Part shown: piece by piece, positions 1 through 6,206 of the stretch
Layout: every line of letters begins with the position of its first letter
How positions within the stretch are numbered: position 1 is the first letter of the stretch
DNA from: Comamonadaceae bacterium
GTDB lineage: Bacteria > Pseudomonadota > Gammaproteobacteria > Burkholderiales > Burkholderiaceae_C
DNA: 13,930 nucleotides
Assembly: GCA_947458305.1 (NCBI GenBank)
Contig: CANGZO010000029.1
Span: 1 to 13,930 of the forward strand
Direction of reading: 5' to 3'
Made by a program: the position numbers and the translations under genes
Notes under the pieces: model-generated
Told to the model about the DNA's origin: nothing
Databases searched by the model: none
The model's input: only the letters and a program-made list of their open reading frames with translations

Positions 1-767
1 TTGATGGCGCGGATCAACCTGAAGTTCGAATGGGTGTCGCCTTCAAAGTACAGCACCGTGTCCACCATGTGCTCCAGCACGCGGGGGCCAGCCAGCGCGC
101 CTTCTTTGGTGACATGGCCGACCAGCACGATGGTGGTGCCGGTGGATTTGGCGGTTCGCGTCAGGTGCGCCGCGCATTCGCGCACCTGCGCCACCGAGCC
201 GGGTGCGCTGGTGAGTTGGTCCGAATACACCGTCTGGATCGAGTCGATGATGGCGATGCCCGGCTGGCGCGATTGCAGGGTGTGCAAAATCTTTTCGAGC
301 TGGATCTCGGGCAGCACCGGCACCTGCGAGTCGGGCAAGCCCAAGCGGCGCGAACGCATGGCCACCTGGGCGCCGCTTTCTTCGCCCGTGACATACAGGG
401 TGTTCATGCCGCTGCGCTGCAGCGCATCCACCGCTTGCAGCAGCAGGGTGGACTTGCCAATGCCCGGGTCACCACCGATCAGCACCACCCCGCCTTCGAC
501 CATGCCGCCGCCCAGCACCCGGTCGAGTTCGTCGATGCCGGTGGGGTGGCGCTCAAAATCGGCCGCCTCGATCTGGGCCAGGGGCAGCACTTCAGATGTG
601 GGCGCCAGCGACGCGTGGACCGAGCCAAAGCGGTTCTTGCCCGCAGTAGGCTCGGTCGAACCCTCGATCAGCGTGTTCCAGGCGTTGCAGCTGGGGCATT
701 TGCCCATCCAGCGGGCGCTGGTGCCGCCGCATTCGGTGCAGGTGAATATCGATTTGTCTTTGGCCAT
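1..767 (-). CDS. radA: DNA repair protein RadA (N-terminal 255 residues; gene continues past the left edge)
   Basis: RadA is a RecA-like, DnaB-like ATPase that acts on branched recombination intermediates. The start codon is the ATG at 767-765, and the frame stays open to position 1 with no stop. A C4 zinc finger is visible (C10, C13, C24, C27, in CTEC and CPSC pairs). It is followed by a linker and the Walker A motif GGDPGIGKST at about residues 98-107, and a Walker B-like IAIIDS strand at about 170. The visible part ends at ...LIRAI plus the first two bases of the next codon, where RadA proteins carry the KNRFG signature, so the missing part should hold KNRFG and the Lon-like C-terminal domain. 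The gene lies 30 bp downstream of the nitronate monooxygenase-like gene on the same strand and may be co-transcribed with it. An extra KNRFG string occurs in the linker (residues 44-48). Identification is very secure. Confidence 0.97.
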   Translation of the reverse strand, partial: MAKDKSIFTCTECGGTSARWMGKCPSCNAWNTLIEGSTEPTAGKNRFGSVHASLAPTSEVLPLAQIEAADFERHPTGIDELDRVLGGGMVEGGVVLIGGDPGIGKSTLLLQAVDALQRSGMNTLYVTGEESGAQVAMRSRRLGLPDSQVPVLPEIQLEKILHTLQSRQPGIAIIDSIQTVYSDQLTSAPGSVAQVRECAAHLTRTAKSTGTTIVLVGHVTKEGALAGPRVLEHMVDTVLYFEGDTHSNFRLIRAI

Positions 768-797
768 GGGGCGATTGTGCCTTCGAGGTCGCGCCTC

Positions 798-1841
798 TCA
801 ACGCCAGACCTTGACCATTTCCCGGGTGATCTCAGCCGCGCTCAGGCTGCGCGCTGCGGCAGCGTTCTGGCCCGACCACAGGGGCGTGAAGTCAACCAGG
901 CCTTGTGCTTCCGCAGCGGCACGCAAAGGGGCAATGCCCGCCGTGGCCAATGGAAACGCGGGGGCTGCGGGGTTCAACGGTCCCAGTTCGCGCATCAGGC
1001 GGTTGACGATGCCGCGCGCTGGGCGGCCACTGAACAAGCGGGTCAGGGCGGTGTGTTGCCCCTCGGGCGATTGCAAAGCTTCGCGGTGCAGGGCGCTGGT
1101 GGTGGCCTCGTCGCTGCACAAATAAGCCGTGCCGACTTGCACACCCGCTGCACCCAGCGCTTGGGCCGCAGCCACGCCTTGGGCTGAGCCAATGCCCCCG
1201 GCTGCGATCACGGGCAGCTGCACCGCCTGAACGATTTGGGGCAAAAGTGCGAAGGTGCCCATTTGGGTGCTCAGGTCGTCGGTCAAGAACATGCCCCGGT
1301 GCCCGCCCGCCTCCAGCCCTTGGGCGATCACGGCGTCTGCGCCATGGGCTTGCAACCACAGCGCCTCTTGCACCGTGGTGGCCGATGACAGCACCCAACT
1401 GCCCCAGCTCTTGACGCGCGCCAACAAGTCGGGCGCTGGCAGGCCAAAGTGAAAGCTGACCACCGCAGGGCGAAAGGCTTCCAGCACATCGGCGCTGTCG
1501 TGGCCAAAGGGGACGCGGCCCGCACCGCTGGGCATGCTGGCAGGGTCCAAGCCCATCTCGCGGTAATAGGGCGATAAAACCTGTTGCCAAGCGGCCTGCT
1601 GTGCCGGGTCAGCGGACGGCGGTGTGTGGCAAAAAAAGTTGACGTTGTAGGGCCGATCGGTTGCACTGCTCAAGGCTTGCAGTTCGGTCTGCAAAGCTTC
1701 AGGCGTGAGCATGGCGGCCGCCAAAGAGCCCAAGCCTCCGGCCTCGCACACAGCTACGGCCAGTCGGTGGTTTTGCACCCCCGCCATGGGGGCTTGGATC
1801 ACGGGACCTGCAAGATCAGAAAGCAAATCGGCAAAAGACAT
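798..1841 (-). CDS. Nitronate monooxygenase-like FMN enzyme (2-nitropropane dioxygenase family)
   Basis: This is a 347-residue TIM-barrel flavoenzyme. Members of the family oxidise alkyl nitronates such as propionate 3-nitronate with FMN and O2 in the cytoplasm, and some homologues have other substrates. Visible features are an N-terminal PVIQAPMAG strand, the GLEAGGHRG segment with the likely catalytic base H181, and a GGIGSAQGVAAAQALGAAGV stretch typical of the FMN phosphate-binding region. The start was placed at the ATG 1841-1839 (MSFADLL), because the family begins near this point and an AAGAG lies about 8 nt upstream. The frame could extend to an ATG at 1916, but that would translate a tandem DNA repeat (HASQL/HASHK) not expected in the protein. 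It is divergent from hpaR and 30 bp upstream of radA. Nothing ties it directly to aromatic degradation. The family call is secure; the substrate is unknown. Confidence 0.9.
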   Translation of the reverse strand: MSFADLLSDLAGPVIQAPMAGVQNHRLAVAVCEAGGLGSLAAAMLTPEALQTELQALSSATDRPYNVNFFCHTPPSADPAQQAAWQQVLSPYYREMGLDPASMPSGAGRVPFGHDSADVLEAFRPAVVSFHFGLPAPDLLARVKSWGSWVLSSATTVQEALWLQAHGADAVIAQGLEAGGHRGMFLTDDLSTQMGTFALLPQIVQAVQLPVIAAGGIGSAQGVAAAQALGAAGVQVGTAYLCSDEATTSALHREALQSPEGQHTALTRLFSGRPARGIVNRLMRELGPLNPAAPAFPLATAGIAPLRAAAEAQGLVDFTPLWSGQNAAAARSLSAAEITREMVKVWR

Positions 1842-1886
1842 GGGCGGCTCTTGGAAAGGGAAGGCAGAAAGGCCAACCCGCATCTT

Positions 1887-1916
1887 ATGAGATGCGTGCA
1901 ACTGAGAAGCGTGCAA
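1887..1916. repeat. Tandem 15-bp direct repeat upstream of the nitronate monooxygenase gene
   Basis: Two adjacent 15-bp units, at 1887-1901 (ATGAGATGCGTGCAA) and 1902-1916 (CTGAGAAGCGTGCAA), match at 13 of 15 positions. A short inverted repeat, CATCT(TATG)AGATG, overlaps the first unit at 1881-1894. The pair lies 46-75 nt upstream of the chosen start codon of the minus-strand gene, where an activator or repressor site would be expected. No convincing -10/-35 pair could be fixed here. The repeat itself is seen directly; a regulatory role is inference. Confidence 0.5.
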
Positions 1917-1987
1917 GGGGCCTTGCCCGGTGACGGTGTGTGTCGTGCTGAGTTGGTGAAAACCCTTGTGTCCGTTTGGCGAAATTC

Positions 1988-2003
1988 ATTTAACATGTTA
2001 AAT
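1988..2003. promoter_or_regulatory. Perfect 16-bp palindrome, probable HpaR (MarR-type) operator
   Basis: ATTTAACATGTTAAAT is a perfect dyad of two 8-bp arms. It ends 2 nt before the hpaR start codon and lies in the divergent region between hpaR and the nitronate monooxygenase gene. MarR-family repressors, including HpaR of E. coli, bind AT-rich dyads of about this size and usually control their own operon. Here hpaR is the first gene of the hpa operon, so one operator could govern both the regulator and the pathway. A TTGTGT at 1966-1971 is a weak -35 candidate, with the -10 region falling within the palindrome. The dyad is seen; the binding protein is inferred. Confidence 0.7.
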
Positions 2004-2005
2004 AA

Positions 2006-2497
2006 ATGGCCACCCCAACTTCTTTTGTCCACCGCAATCTGCCCCGGCTTTTGCTCGAAGCCCGTGAGGCGGTGATGCTCCACACCCGCCCCAGCCTGCG
2101 CGAGCATGGCTTGTCGGACCAACAGTGGCGGGTGTTGCGCGTTTTGGGTGAGCATGCGCACGAGAGCGGCGGCGTTGAAACCGGCCGTGTGGCCACCGAG
2201 GCTTTTTTGCTGGGCCCCAGCCTCTCCGGCGTTTTGACCCGCATGGAGCGGGACGGCCTGATCGAGCGCCAGCGCTGCCCCCAAGATGCCCGTCGCACCG
2301 TCGTTCGTGCCACCGCATTGGGCCTGGCCAAGGTGCACGCCTTGTCACAAACCATCGAGGCGCATTACAGCTGGATGGCCGAGCATTTGGGGTCATCGCA
2401 ATTGACCGCTTTGTACGACTTGCTGGACCAGTTGATTGCCCTGGAAGTGCCTGGCGGGCAGCCCCAAAAATCCGATATAGCGATGTCCGAGGAATAA
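2006..2497 (+). CDS. hpaR: HpaR, MarR-family repressor of the homoprotocatechuate operon
   Basis: This is a 163-residue winged helix-turn-helix regulator. In E. coli HpaR represses the meta-cleavage operon and is released by aromatic pathway substrates. The sequence has the HpaR pattern: an N-terminal LLLEAREAVMLHTRPSL helix, LSDQQWRVLRVLGE, then GPSLSGVLTRMERDGLIERQ for the recognition helix and the start of the wing, and DARRTVV in the wing. The ATG at 2006 is the first possible start in frame, since a TAA immediately precedes it at 2003-2005. No Shine-Dalgarno sequence is possible in the palindrome directly upstream, so the message may be leaderless or weakly initiated. It ends 3 nt before hpaG1, so the regulator and pathway genes appear to be one transcription unit, unlike E. 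coli where hpaR is divergent from hpaG. The family and role call is strong. Confidence 0.93.
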   Translation: MATPTSFVHRNLPRLLLEAREAVMLHTRPSLREHGLSDQQWRVLRVLGEHAHESGGVETGRVATEAFLLGPSLSGVLTRMERDGLIERQRCPQDARRTVVRATALGLAKVHALSQTIEAHYSWMAEHLGSSQLTALYDLLDQLIALEVPGGQPQKSDIAMSEE

Positions 2498-2500
2498 GCG

Positions 2501-3163
2501 ATGCCCACGACCTTCCCAAACCCCATGCCCCATCGGCCTTGGCAGCCCCAAGGCACGGTGTATGGCACTTTGCTCAACTTTCGCCGCGAGTGGGACCTGT
2601 GGGCCCCGCGCATGACGCAGGACCCGCACAAGGCCGCGCCCCAAGCGCCGATTCTTTATGTGAAAAGCGCCAACACCTTCAGCCCTGCCGGGCAAGACCT
2701 GCTGCTGCAAGACGGCGTGAGCGAAGTCGACATCGGCGCCACGCTGGGTCTGGTGATCGGTGACGACGCCCAAGTGGCCGGTGCCGTGCTGCTGTGTGAC
2801 TGGTCGGTGCCGCACGCGAGCTACTACCGCCCGCCGGTCAAGTTCCGCTGCCGCGATGGTTTTCTGGCTTTGCCCCAGCAAGTGACGGTGGGCCAAGTGG
2901 CAGATTGGGCCGCGTTGCAAATCGCGGTGAGCCGCAATGGCGAGCGGGTGCAAACCGTGGATTTGCGGGAATTGATGCGCGATCTGCCCACGCTGCTGGC
3001 CGATGTGGGCGAATTCATGACGCTGCAAGCCGGCGATGTGTTGATGGTGGGCACCGATGGCTTGGCCGATGGTTCGCGCCCACGCGCCAAAGCCGGAGAT
3101 CGGGTGGAGATTTCCGCGCCAGGCTTCTCGTCAGTGTCTGTGCAAGTGGGAGGTGCCGCATGA
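2501..3163 (+). CDS. hpaG1: HpaG1, N-terminal-type subunit of the homoprotocatechuate isomerase/decarboxylase
   Basis: This 220-residue protein of the fumarylacetoacetate hydrolase (FAH) fold corresponds to the N-terminal half of the fused E. coli HpaG. Together with HpaG2 it decarboxylates 5-oxopent-3-ene-1,2,5-tricarboxylate and isomerises the product to 2-oxohept-4-ene-1,7-dioate. The pattern GTVYGTLLNFRREW and the KSANTFSPAGQDLLL stretch are typical of this subunit. Where HpaG2 has the metal-binding ExE motif (ECELAVVIG), HpaG1 reads GATLGLVIG, so both acidic ligands are missing. This fits a half that has lost the usual FAH metal site. It starts 3 nt after hpaR, and its stop overlaps the hpaG2 start in an ATGA. 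Identification is strong; which activity belongs to which half is known only from the family. Confidence 0.93.
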   Translation: MPTTFPNPMPHRPWQPQGTVYGTLLNFRREWDLWAPRMTQDPHKAAPQAPILYVKSANTFSPAGQDLLLQDGVSEVDIGATLGLVIGDDAQVAGAVLLCDWSVPHASYYRPPVKFRCRDGFLALPQQVTVGQVADWAALQIAVSRNGERVQTVDLRELMRDLPTLLADVGEFMTLQAGDVLMVGTDGLADGSRPRAKAGDRVEISAPGFSSVSVQVGGAA

Positions 3164-3927
3164 AGCACGCACGCATCGCCTGGTCCGGCGCCATCCAGCA
3201 AGCCGTCGAGTCAGGCGGCCAGTTGCTCATCACCCAAGGCCCGCACAAGGGCCAGCGCGTGGGTTTTGACGACGTGGTTTGGTTGCCGCCGCTTGCACCC
3301 GTGCCGCAAGCACGCACCGTGATCGCGCTGGGTCTGAACTACGCCGACCACGCCAAAGAGCTGGCCTTCAAGGCGCCCGAAGAGCCGCTGGCCTTCATGA
3401 AGGGCGAAGCCTCGCTGATCGGGCACAAGGCCTTCACCCATCGCCCAGCCGACGTGAAGTACATGCATTACGAGTGCGAGCTGGCGGTGGTGATCGGCCG
3501 GACCGCGCGTCATGTGAAAAAGGCCGACGCCTACGACTTCGTGGGCGGCTACACCGTGGCCAACGACTACGCGATCCGTGACTACCTGGAAAACTGGTAC
3601 CGCCCCAACCTGCGCGTCAAAAACCGCGACACCTGCACCCCGATTGGCCCCTGGCTGGTCGATGCAGCAGACGTACCCAACCCCATGGCGCTCAAGCTGC
3701 AGACCACCGTCAACGGCCAAGTCACTCAAAGCGGCAACACCGCCGACATGGTGTTCGATGTGCCCACACTGATCGAATACTTCAGCAGTTTCATGACGCT
3801 CAACCCCGGCGACCTGATCCTGACTGGCACGCCCGACGGCATCGTGAACGTGAACCCCGGGGACGTGGTGATCACCGAGATCGAAGGCATCGGAGCGCTG
3901 ACCAACACCATTGTGGGCAGGCCATGA
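3160..3927 (+). CDS. hpaG2: HpaG2, C-terminal-type catalytic subunit of the homoprotocatechuate isomerase/decarboxylase
   Basis: This 255-residue FAH-fold protein matches the C-terminal half of E. coli HpaG. The metal ligands are present: E105 and E107 in YECELAVVIG and D136 in TVANDYAIRD. The C-terminal LNPGDLILTGTPDGI signature is also complete. The start is the ATG at 3160. The frame is open further upstream to 2905, but that stretch is inside hpaG1, and a strong GGGAGGTG ribosome binding site lies 4 nt before this ATG. The ATGA overlap with hpaG1 implies translational coupling and matched amounts of the two subunits. The gene order G1-G2 and separate reading frames are the split form seen in many proteobacteria, instead of the fused enterobacterial HpaG. 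Confidence 0.95.
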   Translation: MKHARIAWSGAIQQAVESGGQLLITQGPHKGQRVGFDDVVWLPPLAPVPQARTVIALGLNYADHAKELAFKAPEEPLAFMKGEASLIGHKAFTHRPADVKYMHYECELAVVIGRTARHVKKADAYDFVGGYTVANDYAIRDYLENWYRPNLRVKNRDTCTPIGPWLVDAADVPNPMALKLQTTVNGQVTQSGNTADMVFDVPTLIEYFSSFMTLNPGDLILTGTPDGIVNVNPGDVVITEIEGIGALTNTIVGRP

Positions 3928-3931
3928 CCCT

Positions 3932-3957
3932 TGTAGTTCGGCGGCTGCAGCCCCGAC
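3932..3957 (+). repeat. Single REP-like palindromic unit between hpaG2 and hpaE
   Basis: The segment TGTAGTTCGGCGGCTGCAGC continuing into CCCGAC can fold with CGG..CCG and GGC(TGCA)GCC pairing. It matches the unit at 7142-7167 at 23 of 26 positions, including the leading TGTAG tetra/pentanucleotide that marks REP-type elements. It starts 4 nt after the hpaG2 stop and ends 22 nt before the hpaE start. Such short hairpins usually affect mRNA stability or are remnants of REP-associated mobile sequences. The sequence similarity is seen; the class assignment is inference. Confidence 0.65.
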
Positions 3958-3979
3958 CAGACCGAAAGAGAGACACCGT

Positions 3980-5449
3980 TTGAAAATCGACCACCTCATC
4001 AACGGCAAGAGCGTCGCAGGCAGCGACTACTTTGAAACCGTCAACCCGGCCACGCAAGAGGTGTTGGCCGAAGTCGCCTCGGGCGGCGAAGCGGAGGTGA
4101 ATGCCGCCGTGGCTGCCGCCAAGGCTGCTTTCCCCAAGTGGGCCGCCACCCCCGCCACTGAGCGGGCCAAGATCATGCGCAAGCTGGGCGACCTGATCAC
4201 GAAGCATGTGCCTGAAATCTCGGAAACCGAGACCCGTGACTGTGGCCAGACCATCAGCCAAACCGGCAAGCAACTGGTGCCGCGTGCGGCCGACAACTTC
4301 CACTACTTTGCCGAGATGTGCACCCGCGTGGACGGCCACACCTACCCCACGCCCACACACCTGAACTACACGCTGTTCCACCCGGTGGGCGTGTGCGCGC
4401 TGATCAGCCCCTGGAACGTGCCCTTCATGACCGCCACCTGGAAGGTCGCGCCGTGTTTGGCCTTTGGCAACACCGCCGTGCTCAAGATGAGCGAACTCTC
4501 ACCCATGAGCGCCGCCCGTTTGGGCGAGCTGGCGCTGGAGGCCGGCGTGCCCGCCGGCGTGCTGAACCTGGTGCACGGCTACGGCAAGGAGGCCGGCGAG
4601 CCGCTGGTCTCGCATCGCGATGTGCGCGCCATCAGCTTCACCGGCTCCACCGTCACCGGCAACCGCATCGTGCAAAGCGCGGGCCTCAAAAAGTTCAGCA
4701 TGGAGTTGGGCGGCAAGAGCCCCTTTGTGATCTTTGAAGACGCTGACCTGGACCGTGCCCTGGACGCCGCCATCTTCATGATCTTCAGCAACAACGGCGA
4801 GCGCTGCACCGCAGGCAGCCGCATTTTGGTGCAGCAAAGCATCTACGCCGACTTTGCCGCCAAGTTTGCCGAGCGTGCCAAACGCATCACCGTGGGCGAC
4901 CCGCTGGATGAAAAAACCATCGTCGGCCCGATGATCTCCAAGGCCCATCTGGCCAAGGTGCGCAGCTACATCGAACTCGGCCCCAAAGAAGGCGCGACCA
5001 TGCTGTGCGGTGGACTGGGCCAGCCCGGTTACGCTGCCGATCTGCCCGTGCATGTGAAGAACGGCAATTTCGTCTGGCCCACCGTTTTTGCGGACGTGGA
5101 CAACCGCATGCGCATCGCGCAAGAAGAAATCTTCGGCCCGGTGGCCTGCCTGATTCCGTTCAAGGACGAGCCCGATGCGATTGAAAAAGCCAACGACATT
5201 GAATATGGCCTGTCCAGCTACGTCTGGACCGAGAACATCGGCCGCGCCCACCGCGTGGCCGCAGCGGTGGAGGCGGGCATGTGCTTTGTGAACAGCCAGA
5301 ACGTGCGCGACCTGCGCCAACCCTTTGGCGGCACCAAGGCCAGTGGCACCGGCCGCGAAGGCGGCACCTGGAGCTACGAAGTGTTCTGCGAACCCAAAAA
5401 CGTGGCGGTTTCGCTGGGTGGTCACCACATCCCGCATTGGGGTGTATGA
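3980..5449 (+). CDS. hpaE: HpaE, 5-carboxymethyl-2-hydroxymuconate semialdehyde dehydrogenase
   Basis: This NAD-dependent aldehyde dehydrogenase oxidises the ring-cleavage product of HpaD to 5-carboxymethyl-2-hydroxymuconate. It has 489 residues, close to the 488 of E. coli HpaE. The motifs are complete: ISPWNVPFMTATWK (substrate/cofactor channel), SFTGSTVTGN (nucleotide binding), the general base E242 in MELGGKSP, the catalytic C276 in NNGERCTAGSR, and EEIFGPV near the C-terminus. The start is a TTG at 3980 (MKIDHLINGK), because it matches the family N-terminus and AAAGAGAG lies about 9 nt upstream. The frame extends upstream only through the REP-like element and the hpaG2 end. The stop codon at 5447-5449 is embedded in the first copy of the 9-bp operator-like motif (5443-5451). 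Confidence 0.95.
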   Translation: MKIDHLINGKSVAGSDYFETVNPATQEVLAEVASGGEAEVNAAVAAAKAAFPKWAATPATERAKIMRKLGDLITKHVPEISETETRDCGQTISQTGKQLVPRAADNFHYFAEMCTRVDGHTYPTPTHLNYTLFHPVGVCALISPWNVPFMTATWKVAPCLAFGNTAVLKMSELSPMSAARLGELALEAGVPAGVLNLVHGYGKEAGEPLVSHRDVRAISFTGSTVTGNRIVQSAGLKKFSMELGGKSPFVIFEDADLDRALDAAIFMIFSNNGERCTAGSRILVQQSIYADFAAKFAERAKRITVGDPLDEKTIVGPMISKAHLAKVRSYIELGPKEGATMLCGGLGQPGYAADLPVHVKNGNFVWPTVFADVDNRMRIAQEEIFGPVACLIPFKDEPDAIEKANDIEYGLSSYVWTENIGRAHRVAAAVEAGMCFVNSQNVRDLRQPFGGTKASGTGREGGTWSYEVFCEPKNVAVSLGGHHIPHWGV

Positions 5450-5507
5450 CAAATCGCCGTCATCCGTCATACTTGATGTCATACATTCATTTCGAATGTG
5501 TATGACA
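5443..5507. promoter_or_regulatory. Cluster of four TGTNNNACA-type sites before the toxin-antitoxin pair
   Basis: Three exact copies of one 9-bp motif occur: TGTATGACA at 5443-5451, its complement TGTCATACA at 5477-5485, and TGTATGACA again at 5499-5507. A degenerate copy, CGTCATACT, lies at 5466-5474. The second and third form a 31-bp inverted repeat with a 13-bp centre that contains a smaller CATTC/GAATG inverted repeat (5484-5498). The last copy abuts the AAGGAG ribosome binding site of the antitoxin gene. This is the expected location of an autoregulatory operator for a toxin-antitoxin operon. The motif also fits the FadR-type GntR consensus form and recurs just before the gntR gene at 13057-13065, so the bound protein could be either the RHH antitoxin or the GntR regulator. 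Confidence 0.7.
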
Positions 5508-5518
5508 AGGAGTGAGCC

Positions 5519-5794
5519 ATGTTGTCTGTCCGTCTGCCCGAAACCGTTGAACGCGAATTGACCCAGTATTGCGCCGCGCGCAAGCTGAGCAAATCGCACG
5601 TCGTGCAAGAAGCCCTTGCCGAGTATTTGATGGCGGCCAAAACGCCATCCAGCCCGCGTGCTGCGCCCGAGCCCGACTTGTCTTTTCTCGCGCCCGACGA
5701 CCCGATTCGGCAGTTCATTGGCATTGCCAAAGACGGCATGAGCACCGATGAACTGATGCGCATGACGCGTGGCGACGATTGGAACCAACCATGA
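5519..5794 (+). CDS. RHH-type antitoxin of a VapBC-like module
   Basis: This 91-residue protein would be the antitoxin and DNA-binding autoregulator of the pair. Residues 1-40 (MLSVRLPETVERELTQYCAA, then KLSKSHVVQEALAEYL) have the ribbon-helix-helix pattern: an alternating beta strand followed by two amphipathic helices. A proline-rich linker (about 41-60) follows. The C-terminal segment, with STDELMRMTRGDDW, resembles the toxin-wrapping tails of VapB-type antitoxins. The start ATG has a clear AAGGAG 6 nt upstream, right after the operator-like repeat. Its stop overlaps the toxin start in an ATGA. The bases look less GC-rich than the flanking hpa genes, which suggests later acquisition. The role is strongly supported by fold pattern and pairing; no specific subfamily is claimed. 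Confidence 0.85.
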   Translation: MLSVRLPETVERELTQYCAARKLSKSHVVQEALAEYLMAAKTPSSPRAAPEPDLSFLAPDDPIRQFIGIAKDGMSTDELMRMTRGDDWNQP

Positions 5795-6186
5795 TCCTGG
5801 TGGACACCAATGTTTTTGTGGATGTCATCCATCAAGACCCGATTTGGCTGGACTGGTCGCTCAGAGAGTTGAGCAAAGCCAAAAGCCAGCAAATTGTGAC
5901 CAACTTTGTGGTCTACGCCGAACTGCACACCCACAACACAGCAGGACCGCACATCGATGCATTTTTACAAAAGTTGGGGGTGCAAGTTCTGGACTTGACC
6001 CGGCCAGCTGCTCAATCGGCCGCCAATGCGTTCAGGTCTTACCGCCAACGCGGTGGCACCAAAACCGGCGTCTTGCCCGACTTTTTCATAGGTGCGCATG
6101 CAAAAGCCGAGGGCTTTCAATTGCTCACTCGCGATGCGGGGCGCTACCGCAGTTACTTTCCAGGCATTGACCTGATCTGCCCCTAA
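5791..6186 (+). CDS. vapC: PIN-domain ribonuclease toxin, VapC-like
   Basis: This is a 131-residue PIN-domain protein, the usual length of VapC toxins, which cleave RNA (often tRNA or rRNA) in a metal-dependent way. The acidic active-site residues are all visible: D5 in MILVDTNVFVD, E44 in TNFVVYAEL, D97 in GVLPDFFIGAHA and D115 in LLTRDAGRYRSYFP. The C-terminal TRDAGRYRSYFPGI block is typical of the family. The ATG at 5791 overlaps the antitoxin stop. A TTG at 5779 is also in frame but lacks a better ribosome site and would lie inside the antitoxin. Nothing suggests inactivation. It ends 20 bp before hpaD in the same orientation, so read-through into the hpa genes is likely. The exact RNA target is unknown. 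Confidence 0.9.
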   Translation: MILVDTNVFVDVIHQDPIWLDWSLRELSKAKSQQIVTNFVVYAELHTHNTAGPHIDAFLQKLGVQVLDLTRPAAQSAANAFRSYRQRGGTKTGVLPDFFIGAHAKAEGFQLLTRDAGRYRSYFPGIDLICP

Positions 6187-6206
6187 ACGTCACCACAGGA
6201 CACACC

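Noticed and set aside
1..1187. Two long plus-strand open frames over the radA and nitronate monooxygenase region
   Set aside because: They are antisense shadows of clear minus-strand genes; the translations are Arg/His/Ala-rich with no family pattern.
5443..5507. The TGTATGACA cluster as a CRISPR-like or att-type repeat array
   Set aside because: Units are 9 bp, spacing is irregular and orientation alternates; this fits operators, and no integrase or cas gene is present.
4499..5788. 429-codon minus-strand open frame opposite hpaE and the antitoxin gene
   Set aside because: It is a high-GC shadow; it spans two clear plus-strand genes and an operator-like region, and its product is His/Ala/Gly-rich without motifs.
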